Positions 21,301-34,000 of a stretch of 64,000 nucleotides of DNA are shown one piece after another. Both the position numbers and the translations under genes were made by a program. The DNA lies in contig JAJKFJ010022837.1 of assembly GCA_027382625.1 (NCBI GenBank), forward strand, positions 176,692-240,691. The letters run 5' to 3'. The DNA comes from Tetmemena sp. SeJ-2015. Lineage: Eukaryota; Ciliophora; Spirotrichea; Sporadotrichida; Oxytrichidae. Each line of letters opens with the position of its first letter. Within the stretch, counting starts at the first letter, position 1. Below the pieces are notes generated by a model. It did not search any database, was not told where the DNA came from, and saw only the letters and a program-made list of their open reading frames with translations.

Positions 21301-23862
21301 TATGGAGGAATCAGCCGAAGGATAGCAAATGTTTGAAGGAAGTTTTGCTCAAAGTCAAATTTATGTTGAGGAACGCTCGCTCTAAGGAGCAACACAATAG
21401 CTATAACAGCAGGAGGTTTGCACTTTTAATGAGGTGCCATCTATCAAGAGTCAAGACAATCTCTTTGGATAGCACTAATACGAAAGTGAATAGATTATCC
21501 AATCAATACACATCTGTATACCCTCTTGTTAATTTAATAATCAGCAAGCAAGGCATCTTGTATCGAAAGCGATTAGCTAACTTAACAACAAAGCGAGAAT
21601 TCTTACATGGCTTCAAATCCAATCTATAGAGAGTTAGTGCAAGGTCTTCAAGAGGAGCACCAAATTCTTTAAGGAGGTAGAAGACAATAAGAAATTGAGT
21701 CTCCTTAAATGATTGAAGCTTCACAGCAAACAATTGAAGAAGAACTCGATTAATTATAAGAAAATGAAGAAGTTGAGCAACACCAACAATAGCTAGTTGA
21801 TTATGAAAATCAAGAGGAAGAACTAGAGGAATTAAATTAACAGGAAATAGATCCACGATTTTAGGAGCAGAGTTAAGAACTGATTGAATAATACGAGGGA
21901 GTGATGGAAGCTCAAGCTTCATACGATATAAATCCGACTTCTCAACCGCAGCATCAAATCTCCAACTTCATTTATTAAGAGAATTCTTAGTAATACGAAG
22001 TTGAGGAGGAGCAGGAGGAGGAAGAATAACCTCAACATTTGTTGGTATAGTAAAGTCCCAGCAAAGACCTAGGTAGCAGCTAAAACATTGAAGGGCATTT
22101 AACTGCTACTCCTGATATGCAGGCTTACTATTTCAAATTATTCATGGAGCAGCTTTAAAACAACCAGTTACTCTAAAATCAAAATTTGATATCAGCTTAA
22201 ACTCCCTAGAGATCATAAACTATTTAAATGCAAACTTCAAATAGCCAATCTAACATGAACACACTCTCTCAAACAAAAATGCTAGTATCTTCTCAATAAC
22301 CCAAGCACTCTCTATAGAGCAGTATTTTAATTTAGATTATCATTATGTATTCCTTCAGGCTAAGGCTCAAACGCCTATTAAGATATTCTTTCTGAATCAT
22401 CTCCAGAGCAAAAGTTTGATCAGTTCCAATAGCCAATTGGATTACCCTTCACTATGCAACAGCAGTCAAAGTGGTTACTTAAGCAGCAGAGAGAAAACAA
22501 GAAAAAGAAGAAGTACTTAATTTTTTTAGGAAACTAATACTTGTTATTTTACTCAGGTCATAAGAAGAATTTCATGAAGAGAATTTATACTAAAGAATTC
22601 GAATCAGATGTAGCAGCAGATAATGAAGATGAAACCGACAGCTAGATTGAGTTTGTTAAGAAGAGAAATCAAAAGGAAAAGATGAAAGCTATGGGAGGGT
22701 ATGGAGCTGTAATGCAAAGTCAGTACAATTAGAGGATGAATATGAATATGATGAATGAACAGCCAGTCATCAGTATGGCTCAAATAGCTTCCCAAGTTGA
22801 AATACCTGCCTAGATCATTCAACAAAGAGACTCCTCAATTTTATTTCTTAAACAAAGAGATGCTAAGATGAACATGCAACAATAGATGGCTCCTCCACAT
22901 ATGCTTAATCAGAATTAAATGGCTAAATAGTTGCTCAATCAACAGATTATGAACTAGAGAGGCTACATGACACTAATTTATAGCATTTCATTGCAAAATT
23001 TAATACAATGACTCCTTAAGTTATGGGATAAATGAACCAGTAATTGAATCCACAATATCCCTAGACTCTTCAAAGCAAAATTCAACCAGGTATGATGATG
23101 CAACCACCAGTTCCTGTTTCTCTTATTACCAATCCTCAAGTCAAGCCCTAAAACTTAGCAAGTCAACAGCAAATTCAAAAATAGATGCACTCAATACCAT
23201 CAAACAGCATGCCTGTCAAACCTCAGTTCTAAAACCAAACTTAAAAGTTATTTTTAAAAGAAACTAGACCAGTCCAGTAAATTCAAACACTTTAAGCCAC
23301 ATAATAGATGCAGGCTTAAAGGCAACAGATAGAGGCTCCTCATTATTTTTTCAAAATTTTTTTAAATTAGAACTTAAAGGTTTAGGTAGCACCCAAATCT
23401 TAAGAGATGGCAGTACCCACCCACCTGGTTGCACCAAAGAAACCTTAGGGATTCTAGCAAGTGACTCCTCAATAGGGCTAGTTCCCTCAAAATGGACAAT
23501 ATCCTCATTAGCTTAACTAATTAAGACAAACGGCACCTGTTCCTGTTCCAGTCTAAATGTAATAACAGATGAAGACAACTTAGCAATATGCCCAACAAAT
23601 CAAGTCCAACCCAGCTATGCCAGTTATGATTCCACAGACCGCCTAATAGCAAAAGATGATGGCTCCTGTCGGTATGCCCACTGCAAATAACTTATCAGTT
23701 TAACAGTAAATGAAAGTTAAGGCTCAAGCGTTGAGCATGCAAGGGCGTATTGTTGCTGAAACTATGGGCTCTATGGACATAAATATGCTGAAGAAGCTCA
23801 AGGAAGCTGAGTACTTAACAAAAATCAGTAACACTCAACAACTCAGGAAATTTAAGAAGTGA
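18381..23862 (+). CDS. Very long Gln-rich coiled-coil protein
   Basis: ATG 18381 starts MNGGLDLEALPQNLRKHMRL and leads into a folded-looking N-terminal region (WVNDGFNFVEAELTKDALNE, HEYVRDILGDAFATLHNNRR). A long charged coiled coil follows, around 20280-20500 (KAEEIKLQKEAEKRAFLE, ARQQENLRKMEERQKREAET). Next is an acidic, Gln-rich region, then Met/Gln/Pro-rich low complexity, and finally a basic tail (KLKEAEYLTKISNTQQLRKF) with TGA 23860-23862. More than 1,600 residues are expected. IESs are clear with pointers GGCAT (18823/18875) and GAG (about 19520/19563); others near 20090, 22330 and 22520 are visible as frame breaks. No named family is recognised. The shape suggests a structural or basal-body protein, which is speculation. 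Confidence 0.65.
18823..18879 (+). other. IES, pointer GGCAT
   Basis: GGCAT occurs at 18823-18827 and 18875-18879. Removing 52 nt joins QTYIRNKRH to EYVRDILGDAF in frame. Confidence 0.85.
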
Positions 23863-23904
23863 CCATTTAACACTATCTTGAAGTTTCCAACAGCTTATTT
23901 TAAA

Positions 23905-24438
23905 TCAAGCAGTATATTAATTGACATTTAATCTATTAGAATAGCAAATTGCATCAAATTTATTTGCAAATATTGAGCTATCTTGTATTTATAAAGCATT
24001 CTCATTTAAAGTTTAGTTTCTGTTATCATTTTTTAACTCCTTGATTGAATCTACGCTTTCATTTACCTTATCTTATTATGGCGCTCCATCTGAGTTAATC
24101 AATTTCTTCAAACTCTAATTTTCTTCATCATGATTTGATTTTTCCTTCTAATTTTAAGTTTTCTTTTGATTCTTTAAATGTTTTTGCTTGGCTAATGAAA
24201 AAATCCCTCTCCTTATAATTTCAACAAATATCTTGCTTTGAAGAATGAATTTCAAGAATGTAACACCTATTGCAATAAAACTCCAATTACCCAATTCTTC
24301 TCTAGATCTAATAAAATTAAATATCATTTTTAAATTGATCTGTTCTCTCTGAATAGTATAGATAAATGAAGTAGCTTTGACAAGAAATAGAGAATAAGGA
24401 TTAGATAGAGAATGACAAGTAAAAAGTAATAGCAGCAA
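23905..24438 (-). CDS. Small protein with an N-terminal hydrophobic segment, unknown
   Basis: The minus-strand frame reads LLLLLLFTCHSLSNPYSLFL ... REQINLKMIFNFIRSREELG ... FIAIGVTFLKFILQSKIFVE and then a hydrophilic Gln/Asn/Asp-rich tail (KEKSNHDEENQSLKKLINSD), ending at TGA 23905-23907. One or two membrane segments are likely. The start is uncertain: ATG 24325-24327 (MIFNF) would omit the first hydrophobic segment. It converges with the long gene ending at 23862, leaving only about 40 nt. No family is recognised. Confidence 0.5.
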
Positions 24439-24464
24439 CAGTCCTCTTTCTTAAGTCTCTATTT

Positions 24465-25290
24465 TTGGAAAGAATTAACGCAATTGTAAAGAGAGTAGAG
24501 AGAGCTAGAATCAAAATCAAAACTCTTTTTGATAAAGAAAATTATAAAATGTGTAAGGAAGCTAATGCTTCTAAAACTTTGGTAGAGGAGTGTTTACAAA
24601 ATCTGAAGATGAAAACTGTTATAACTATGAACTGCATCAAATACTCTATGATTAAAAAACCCAACCAAAGGTAATTTACTAGAATATTATTGCTTCTAGA
24701 TATTCCTATCAAATGGATGAAACTCATCTGAGTTTGCTCAGAAGTTTAATTTATTGAAAAATCAACTGCTGTTACTTCCTCAAAACCTAATGTTCTATTT
24801 TCTTAGAGAGGAGTTTAAGTCAAAATAACTGCAAATGTATTTGGACAAGGCGAATGAGACAGATCTAATAAATTAAAATTTATTTATGCATCTTTGGCTT
24901 TAGAACTGTCCAACTTTTATTAACTATATAACGTGTTACTTATTGGGCAAGGATTTTGATTAATCTATTGATCATAGAACACTTTCTCTATATACTTACT
25001 CTTCTAATTACTTAAAACATTATAAAATTCTATTAGCTACATTTAGCTATTGCATTCTAAATCTTCATTAAGCATATGATTTGGAGTTTTTTGGCTGGTC
25101 TCTTTCAATAATTTGCTTCTCTGATGCATATTTTGTTCGGGAGTTTAATTTACTAAGGGAGTTTGAGCCCTTAGACTCAAATATGAGTTATCAGGGTTTA
25201 TATTATCATTTGCCTTTGGAGATATCAAAGTTATCTGTGAGTTTACTCAGTTATCAAAGTTAAAAAGTATTTCACATTAAAATGTTATGA
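24465..25290 (+). CDS. Leucine-rich protein of unknown family, possibly germline-limited
   Basis: The first part (ERINAIVKRVERARIKIKTL ... EECLQNLKMKTVITMNCIKY) is followed, after a frame break near 24680-24750, by about 180 TGA-free codons rich in Leu, Phe and Tyr (NLLKNQLLLLPQNLMFYFLR ... LEFFGWSLSIICFSDAYFVR), ending at TGA 25288-25290. It has no Gln-rich linker, unlike most neighbours. A similar leucine-rich, aromatic C-terminus occurs in the gene ending at 39906. F-box or leucine-rich-repeat affinity is possible but unproven. No start codon is fixed. Confidence 0.45.
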
Positions 25291-25579
25291 GAAGGTGATT
25301 CTAATGGCATCTCTTAAGGGCCAACTTTGATCTTGTTAGCGTTTAAATTCAAGATCGGTTACACTTGGTTCTACTTGTGATTCAAACAATATAAAAAGAG
25401 AAAGTATGTATACTTAAATTCTGCGGGAGGAAATTCATTTTTGCTTAGTGTTATTTGAGAGTATAAATTAATTTATTTGTTTGCAAGAAATTCGAAATAA
25501 TTAGTTCTTTCTTCTATATAGCTCAAATCCTTAGTAGCCAGGAGAATTAGAATGTGAATAAAATAGAGATTTGATAAGG
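25291..25579. other. Intergenic, nothing recognised
   Basis: Short AT-rich stretch with no supported gene. Confidence 0.4.
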
Positions 25580-26962
25580 ATGGAGCAAGTGAAGCAGAAC
25601 CTTTCAAAAACTTTTGAAGTCTCAAATAAGGAAATGGCTGCAAATACAAAATTAAGATTATAAAATGAAGCAAGCCTTGATGATGACTCTTAAGTAATAG
25701 AAAGATATCAGACAGCAATCACGAGTGCGCAAATAACTTCAAGCCAACTGCCAGACATAAACCAGCCAAGAAATATATGCGCTTTTAATATGTTAATCAA
25801 GAACTTACTTTCATACTCCACTCAATGATAAGAGTCTCATTTAGAATTAAGATGCGCCTTCTCCTTTGCTACCAATATAAAATCAAGATGCAAACTCTAA
25901 ATTCACTTTTTGGGATGAAATTGATAAATTTTATTTTCACAAGCGACTTGAACTAAATTTTCAACGACATGGACAAATTGCGAGAGTACGAAGAGTATGA
26001 ACGTAAAATTCAGGAGGAACTTGAAGCAAAGCAAAAAGCAAAGAATGTGAGCAGCATCCTATTCTAGAGTGAGTACAGTCGAGGGGCATCTACTATTTCG
26101 CAAAACGATTACAGTATCTTTAATATAAATAAAGACAGATGAATATTAAATTATTATTGAATCTCATTTAATTTCAGAAGAGAAAAAACTGCAGCCGCTA
26201 ACATGCGTCCCAAACTAAAAGGGTTGCAAGGTCCTTCGAACGGCTCTAGTGGTAATTTTAAAGTGAGACTGCACTCTATGTAAACTTAGCATGCTATGAT
26301 GAGAGGAACAAGTGCTGGTGCTAATTTAGAGGGAGGCTACAGAAAGAAAATGAATTAGATTTATAATGGACAGGGAAGTTTCACAGTTGAAGAAGTCTAT
26401 TTAATTACTCTTTTATACTATTTTAAGACTAAAGGTATTAGCCTGCAGAAGAACTTAGTCAATTAGACGAGGATTAAAGGGAAATTACGCACTAGTATCA
26501 TACTAGTACTTTTTTAAAAATCTTTTTGTGGTAAATATTGTGTGATTATGCAATAAAATGAAAATATGAACGAAAGGGAGAAAGATTCAAATGAAGTAGA
26601 AGAAGAATCTCAGAATTTCCAAGAGATGTAGGTAGAATAGGACCATGAAATGCTAGATCAGTAGCAAAATAAAATTTATATTTTATATTTCACTTTAAAT
26701 TTTACCAAAATGAGGAGAATGAAAATTATTAAGAATACGATGAGGATCTTAAGAATGCAAATTACAAATCTAAGGACTTAAAACTCTCTCAGCTCTTGAT
26801 AGAAACAAGCAATAAGAAATATGTTTTCAAATATGCATTTTATGATTACTTGAATTTAATAAGACAACTACGAATTTTTATAAGCCACAAATAGAAGAAG
26901 GAATGTCATTGGCACAGTATTTTATAAATTAAACTCATCAAGATAACGTAACTTAAAGATGA
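25580..26962 (+). CDS. Hydrophilic protein of unknown family with at least five IESs
   Basis: ATG 25580 gives MEQVKQNLSKTFEVSNKEMA. A coiled segment follows (KLREYEEYERKIQEELEAKQ), then a Gly/Asn-rich middle (AAANMRPKLKGLQGPSNGSS, MRGTSAGANLEGGYRKKMNQ), an acidic stretch (MNEREKDSNEVEEESQNFQE), and the end YKPQIEEGMSLAQYFINQTH with TGA 26960-26962. IES pointers: CAGA (about 26130/26176), TATT (about 26399/26436), CAAAAT and AATAAGA. One junction near 25790-25990 and one near 26490-26550 are unresolved. No domain is recognised. Confidence 0.65.
26665..26711 (+). other. IES, pointer CAAAAT
   Basis: CAAAAT occurs at 26665-26670 and 26706-26711. Removing 41 nt joins MLDQQQN to EENENYQEYDED. Confidence 0.85.
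26811..26864 (+). other. IES, pointer AATAAGA
   Basis: AATAAGA occurs at 26811-26817 and 26858-26864. Removing 47 nt joins LLIETSNK to TTTNFYKPQIEEG in frame. Confidence 0.85.
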
Positions 26963-27024
26963 TAATTTAGAATGAAAACTTGTATTTTATTTCAGCAACT
27001 ATTTATATTTATTTAATCCTATTT

Positions 27025-27316
27025 ATGAAGCATTCTAAGTATCTTTTTGCATTTCAGCATTTAAATTTAATGTTCGATGCATTCAAAATTAAAATTGGTA
27101 GCGTTTGCTTGTCTCAGCAACCCTAATATTTTTCTTTTATGATTTTTAAAAAAGAGAAAAGCTATCAGTACTCGCTATCTTAGAGCTCTAGCTACTAGGT
27201 GCAAGTAGTTTCATATCGTTTATAACAAAATTACTTCGTTACAACATGGACTGCACAGGATTTGAGAGCGGATTTAAACAGAAAATACAGAGTAATAATT
27301 ATCAATATAAGTCTAA
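27025..27316 (+). CDS. N-terminal segment of a scrambled, inverted membrane-protein gene
   Basis: A TGA-free frame from a candidate ATG at 27025 reads MKHSKYLFAFQHLNLMFDAF ... YQVQVVSYRLQQNYFVTTWT ... DLRADLNRKYRVIIINISL. It stops being protein-like at about 27320. Its 3' edge shares TCTAA (27312-27316) with the 5' edge of the minus-strand coding block at 29220. The join reads IIINISLINKTRVHKVQ in frame. A 5-nt match alone is weak evidence; the orientation pattern, repeated in three other genes here, supports it. Confidence 0.5.
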
Positions 27317-27539
27317 CTCTATTCTTATTAACGAGTGGCAGTTGAATTCTTTAGAGCAAAATTAAAAATTATATCTATAATTATTTTAAATGGATTCATA
27401 AGCAAATAATATAATTTTTGAAAGTATAAACATTTGCATTTATTTATGATTAACAAATATTTATGCTTTCATATTACAAGATATACCCTAAGGCTGTGCT
27501 TTACTCTTTAGCTTCAAACTGATATAAAAACTACCGCAT

Positions 27540-29220
27540 TCAATAGGGAATGGGATCACTAGGATAATTGATTTGAGGCATGGGATATTCAAACGGATAG
27601 AACATATTATAGAAGATCTTGCCAATTACTTGTCCCACATAAATATAGATGGGCCCCTTCATGACTGCTGGCTCATACGTAAAAATGTTGTAGAGTTCGT
27701 AGTACCGTTCATAGAGCGTGCCTGCTCTATAGCCCAAGTTAAAAAAGGTCTGATTGGCGAATACGAAAGTGTCTTGATACTGACCATAGTTTTCATACAT
27801 CGAGTCTGCCATCCACAGACACGAATCTGTGAAGCCATTCAATTTTAAAGTTACTTTATAAACTTTGAATTTCATTCACTGTCCTTAGGGCTCCTGAGGT
27901 ATCTGTAACCCATTAGGACCATTGACCGTTTAGAAATTCAGAGATAAAAACTGAAGTGAAATTAGTATAGTACAGATTTGCAGTCGTTAAGCAGTTAGAT
28001 GCGTTCAAGTCTCTAAAGCCTACAGTCGCCTCTACGAAACCATAAGTCAGATAATATGCTATATCCATATTGTTTAAGGCCATGACATTATGTCTACTTC
28101 CTAATTGTTGCTAATTATATTCCCTTTGTTTCTTAAAAAATTATCCAATTTAAACCGTTTTAACAAATATTAACGATGTTAATTAAATAGGCACTATGTA
28201 ATACTTTAATAATATTTATAAGCTAATTTTATGCTAAAAATTATCAAGATTATATTTTCAGTTTATCATTTATGTAATAATTGACAACGTCTTCCTTAAT
28301 TTATTCCTTTCTACTTTATGCTAATCTATGCGAAGTTGCCAAAGTAGATATGGTTTAAAATATAGGAAACTGTTTAAAATGCACTCCTATATTCCTCTAC
28401 TATATTTCAGATGAGATCGTCCTTGACACTTCGTATATTTGATCTACTATCATTTTAGTTTCTTGAAGCGGTTCCCCCTCTATAGGGTAAAAATTTAACA
28501 GTAGATACATTATCCTTCCGAATTGATATAGTCAAATATTTTCTAAAGTTAAGATATTAAGACTTTATTACTCTTAGAATAGTAGACCTCAGGTTCATTC
28601 TAGTCTTTAATGGCTTGACTGATGTATTAGTAAATTCTTTGAAAAGTGACAACGTTTCCCAACATGTTTTAAATAAAGCCAGTCACCCAATCTGTTAGGG
28701 TGCCAAACAAAGCTATTCGAGCATCCGAGGTTTATTTAGCCTCAACTACGCTTATCATGCAATTGTAATATGCATCCGCTAAAGAGCCACTGATGTAGCG
28801 AGTCCAGTTGAATGTGTAATCTACCCATATGTAGAATCATATATCAAACTTTGCTTTATAATATTTTATGGTGAAATGTAGTTTGTATCATTGAGGAAAA
28901 GCACACTTGAATTGTAGTTGTAGATTGTCTGTTCAAACGAATTCGAGCAATCATTTATATGGGGCACAAAAGTCGTTCCTCTAAAACCAAGCAAGAATTA
29001 GTTGAAGTAATCTCTAAAACTTTAATCATCATAGCCTAAATATTCTAAATAAGTAGAGGAAGTTAAGGGCAACTGAGGCTCTATCACTCTTAACTGATTG
29101 AGGAATCTGAGATAGGGAGAACAATAGTATACTAAGCAGCGCGCATAGTTTATGAGGAGCTAGAATAATTGAGACTTTAAATCCCTTTGAACTTTATGAA
29201 CTCTGGTTTTGTTGATTAGA
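27540..29220 (-). CDS. Main part of the scrambled membrane-protein gene
   Basis: Coding blocks read RRALINKTRVHKVQRDLKSQ, LLINYARCLVYYCSPYLRFL, RVIEPQLPLTSSTYLEYLGY, then NFTSVFISEFLNGQWSQWVT and CLWMADSMYENYGQYQDTFV, ending MPQINYPSDPIPY with TGA 27540-27542. N-glycosylation sites and aromatic, Cys-containing blocks suggest an extracellular or lumenal domain. Frame breaks near 28870-28900, 28100-28560 and 27870 mark unresolved IESs. The C-terminal TGA lies 224 nt from the inverted N-terminal segment at 27025-27316. The family resembles large ciliate-specific membrane proteins, but I cannot name it. Confidence 0.55.
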
Positions 29221-29389
29221 GCTCTGCGGGAAGTGTTATAATTTCATTTTCTATTATAAAAATTCTCTAATTTTAGTAAAATTTAGCAAATAATCTATCA
29301 TACTGATTGTAAAATGAGATAAATTCTTCAAAAATTTACAAGAAGCTTGTCTTAATTTTATTAGAGCATCATTTGATTCAGAATTTGCT

Positions 29390-30861
29390 TCATCCTCCGC
29401 TATATTTCTTTAGAGTTTTCTTTAAATTAATGTTGATATTAATGATGATTTAAAAAATCTTAAACTCTTTGAGCTATGTGCAAGTTTCCATGTCAATCTA
29501 CTCTGCTTACTAGAGAAATTTGAGAATTTTGTAATTATAACTTACATCCATATACTAATTGTATTAACGAGAATCTTCTGAATAACGCTTAGCCATGTTT
29601 ATGAAGTTCGTACGCTTCTTTTTCACATCATCGCATCTGCTCTCAAAATAATTTATTCAACTACATTAAAAAGCATTATCGAAAAATTTTATACCAAGCT
29701 TTTCTCTGCAGCCCCGCTGCCAAAAGTTCCAATGCCGCTTATCAAAGAGACAAAAAGGATAAGTAAGAGAGGAGCCATCTGAACTAGAGCCATAGGATTC
29801 ACACCCTGCTCTTTAAATAAGTTAAATTAAACTTCATTTTAATTTCTTATTGATTTCTATGCTGATTATTATGATGATGTTGTGTTTGCCTAGCCCTATT
29901 CTGTCGTCTGTTAAGCTAGTCATCAAAGAAAGACCCTCCTCCGAAGAATGCTCTGAAGATGTCGTTGGGATCAAACTCCTCCTCATAATAGTGGCCCCCT
30001 CTTCCTCCTGCTTAAGACTGAGCTCTATTAAAAGCCTCCTCCGAGCCTCCGGTTTGGTCATATATTCTACGCTTTTCTGGGCTGCTCTAGATCACTTTAT
30101 GTTATTATATATTCGCAATGATATAATTTAGATAATTAAAGCAAACGCTAGAGATATTTTCTTAAATGCATCTGTAGCATTAGGGGCTCTATTCTTATCA
30201 GGGTGAAACTTTAGCGCTAGTTTTTTATAAGCCTTCTTCATTTCTTCCTCAGTGGCTTGTTTGGTTATTCCCAGTATTTCATAGTAATCTTTCTTTATTA
30301 GAATCTGTCTGCATTTTTCAACCTAAGATAAATTATGATATCGATTCCATGATTGCTAATAATTTAGAAGCTAGGAAGTTTCTAATAGTAAAAAATACGA
30401 ATTGCTCTTACATCTTCCTTAGAGTAGTTAGGAGGGTCAGGTGCTTAATCTTTTTGCGCCTGATTACATTTAAAGTAGAATATCTTTAAGATATATAAGA
30501 TGTTTGTCTGCGCCATGATGGCCTTTTTTATGTGTATGGTGAGAGGCTTAAGTACTCTAACTTTAAGTGTCCTCGTTACTTTTCTGATCAAAGATGTTTG
30601 GCTCTCCCTTGACCTTCCTATCAACCTTATCTAGCAAAGTCTGCGCATCTTTAGTATGATGCAACCTCAAACTTTTCTCCAAAAAGCGCTTAGCCTATAA
30701 CACAGATCAATAACTCAGTGCAATTATCAGGATTATAAAACCCTTGCTCCCACGTTGCTTTTATTTTCCCTGGACTATGTTTATCTTACTTTATCGAAAT
30801 CTTTGTTTCCAATTGCTTGCCTAGCTACTTAGACACACTTTTAAGACTCCTCTTAGTTCAT
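29390..30861 (-). CDS. DnaJ chaperone of the DNAJB12/DNAJB14 type
   Basis: ATG 30859-30861 gives [20 protein letters not shown] and [20 protein letters not shown], matching the N-terminal helical region of DNAJB12/14. The J domain reads [20 protein letters not shown] ... [18 protein letters not shown], with HPD intact, followed by [12 protein letters not shown] Gly/Phe part ([10 protein letters not shown]) and a membrane anchor ([20 protein letters not shown]) lead into a DUF1977-like tail ([20 protein letters not shown]). TGA is at 29390-29392. Introns: 30695-30789 (after DFDK) and 30323-30411 (before VEKCRQ). A TTAAA IES removes an apparent TGA. Frame joins near 30500 and in the J-domain end (about 30110) are not exact. 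It is expected in the ER membrane, assisting Hsp70 in quality control. Confidence 0.85.
29812..29842 (-). other. Very short IES, pointer TTAAA
   Basis: TTAAA (sense) occurs at 29838-29842 and 29812-29816. Removing 26 nt joins RNQQEIK to [14 protein letters not shown], linking the J-domain half to the membrane anchor. Confidence 0.75.
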
Positions 30862-31000
30862 TTCAAAATTATAATATACGTGACACGAATTAATTTTTAA
30901 TTTTTCTATTTTCCTTGGGTGATAAACTTGAAAGTAATAAATTATAATAACTATGAAAGATAAAATATCCACTTCACACTTCATATAAAACCCCTCTAGT

Positions 31001-34000
31001 ATGAAAAATCCAAAGTTCAAAGGCTTTAAGTTTGCTATGCTGTTAGCATTCCTTTTCTTCATTTCAAAAATAAGTCTGATAAGTGCCAAGAATAATCCAT
31101 ACCTGATCAGCAGTGGTATTGGAATTAATGGCCAAAAGCAGAAAAAGTTATAATCTCCTCTATCTCAATTTGACTCAATACTGAGTCATCTCAATATGGC
31201 TAAGCTTGTCATTAATTCGTTAAGAACTAATCTATAGAATAAGCCTGATGAAGAATTAAGCTTTACAAATAATACCCTAATCGACATAGAAAGGATAAAT
31301 GTAGAGGATAGAGCGAAGCTTAGACCAGATGCTAAATTGAAGCAAAGTCAAAATGAGAATTGTGAAGAACAACTTGAAAAAATATTCGAGGAAGAATCAA
31401 AAGACACATTATTGCAAGCCATCTACAAGCATACAGGCAAAAGCTTCTACGATCTCGGAAATTATAAAGGTTGCAAACGCTTTCCTGATCTACATTATAT
31501 CTTAGTTACAGTAAGAAGCAAGTCTTAGGCAACTATTTTTACTTAGATTGGGCTTTGCATCCCTGTCTAATGCTAAGAAGATAATCTTGTTTCTCTTAAT
31601 AAGCTCTTTCTAAAGAGTCTTGAGGCATTGGGTTAGATTTCAGACCCTGATAATCCTGAGTTTACCTTTCCTGAATAAGTAGACAACGAGTTGTATGAAA
31701 GCAGATTTAACTGGCTTGTAATTCTTGCGGGGTTAATTTTTACAGTTTTGTTCTTGCTATCAATCCTAGGGGCTGTGATCGAGTAGACGAAATTAGGTGA
31801 CAAAAAGAATGCTAATAATTCTATGGTAGAGGCTGTAGATGACGAGAATAATAATTAAGTCACGATCGAATATAGAAAAGAGCGATGGGCACTGTTCATT
31901 TATAATCAAAGCAGCAGATTATAAAGATTTATTGCTTTTCTCTTACAAGGAATTTCTAGGAAATATTTTTTAGGCCTTCAAAATCCATCAAAGATAAGAA
32001 GTTTCAAGTCTTCAATGGTATAAGAGTTTAGATGATAAATTGGGTGATTTTGGGCCATGTTTACCTGACAGTATCTATCTTTGGTATTTCAAGGTACTCT
32101 CAAAAATAAAACGTGCTCGATTATTTCTTAGTTCAGATTGTACTTAGCTCAGACATGATCATATCTCTTTTCTACTTTATTTCAGCATTTATTTGCATGT
32201 TCTCACTTATAAAACGATACCAAAGAGATGCTGAACTAACGAGCAGCGGAGAAGCAGATCGATCTTAAGAATTCCCAACAAATCCTTCTTCATCCCATTC
32301 AAATGAAAGCCAATAAAGTATTCCAAGATTAACTAAGTGCTCCCTTTTTAAGCAGATTATAGGAAGATGGTTTAGACTAGCTTTTCCTACTTACTTGATT
32401 GTGCTATTTTCAATGAGTATTTTCCCATACCTTGGATATGGCCCAAACTTTTAATATATGTACAACTACATCCTTCTAGATCACCTTAACTAAAAATGGT
32501 GGACGTTACTTCTCTTCATCCAGAACTGGCTCCCATGGAATGATGAGACTGGTTTATACTGGCTCTATTTTGTCGCCAACGATCTCTAATTCTATACTTT
32601 TATTTTGTGCCCCTGCATTTTCCTTTATCAAAAGAGAAATCGAAGAGGACTCGTGGTAGTCTTCCTTTCATTGCTTATAGTTCTTTCTATGTTATATCTT
32701 TTAGCTTTCACTTTAAAGTATGGGTATTCATCGATGCTCTATGTCGACAGCAGTTATATGTTCAGCGATATTTTCAAGCATCCTTTTGGGCCAGTAGGAT
32801 ATTATGCACTTGGTATTCTCGCCTCAATTTCTTACTTTGAGTATTCTCAAGCAGTTTCAAATAGAGCTTTACGAAAACGCAAAGCCTACAGATTAATGAG
32901 CTATATAGGTTCTACGAAGCAGCGATCATTTAGAACTTAGATAATTGGAGTTCTCATAATGTTCTTCATAGTTTTCATAAGATACACAAGCTTTGGTTTT
33001 AATAACACCTAATCTGAAAGTTCAGATGATCAAAAATCGATTTCATTAGGAAGATGGCCATTAGCCATCAATGCGATCTTTAACGCAACTGCACATTACA
33101 TTTTCATAATAAGCTTCGTTTTGATGCTGCTCCCAATATTTTTGGGGAAACTATCAGTAGTGAGAGACATTTATGCTGCAGAAATATTCACTCCTCTTTC
33201 AAGAATAACTTTTTCCATATCACAGATCTAAGGGCTTGTAGTCTTTCTCTTTACATTTTGCTCCGATCATTAATTATTTGAATTTGAATTATACTATGAA
33301 TGATCAAATGGTGTACTTCGATAACAAGAATATGTTCTTTATGTATTTTGCCGTTCTAATAGTAGTTTACGTGAGTGGATTCTTTGTGGCACTCTTCCTT
33401 GAATACCCTTTTAGGACTTTTGCGAAGATGAATATCATTTTAATCTTCATATGATTGATTAGATTATGTTCGCCCCTAATACTAGAATTCTAAGGTTGAA
33501 TAAGGAGCTAGCTCAAGAATTGAACGTAGAAACTCAATACACAGAAGCAACAGAGGATGAAATTAGCAGGCGATCAAGCTATGCAAATCACCATGAGTCA
33601 CTCCACTCAGAACATAGTCCCTTCCTTAACAAATACCACAACATCAACAGCAGTGCAAATAGTAATTTTATTTTTACGAGTGAAATGGGAGAAGAAGAAG
33701 ATGAAAGCGTCAATACTTAATAGACCAATGATTCCAAATCCTATATTTATTCTTAATTTGCGATGAAATATTTAAATCTTAGAAATAGAACAAGCCTTCA
33801 AACAAGAAGCAAAGTAAAATTCCAATTGGTAGTGGTTCATTAGATCATTCTGAACTTCTTTTATAAAGCATTAAATTAAAATAGAATAATAAAGTGATCT
33901 TGACTAAGTAGATGAAGAATAAGATGAAAGCGGTGAGGAAGAGGAAAGAGAGCTCTTCACTAAAGTAGCTCATTTGCAAGTGAGGCAGATTGTTTCAAAG

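Noticed and set aside
29390..29793. Separate secreted protein starting at 29793 ([20 protein letters not shown])
   Set aside because: A 26-nt TTAAA IES joins it in frame to the DnaJ upstream, and it matches the membrane anchor of DNAJB12/14 proteins.
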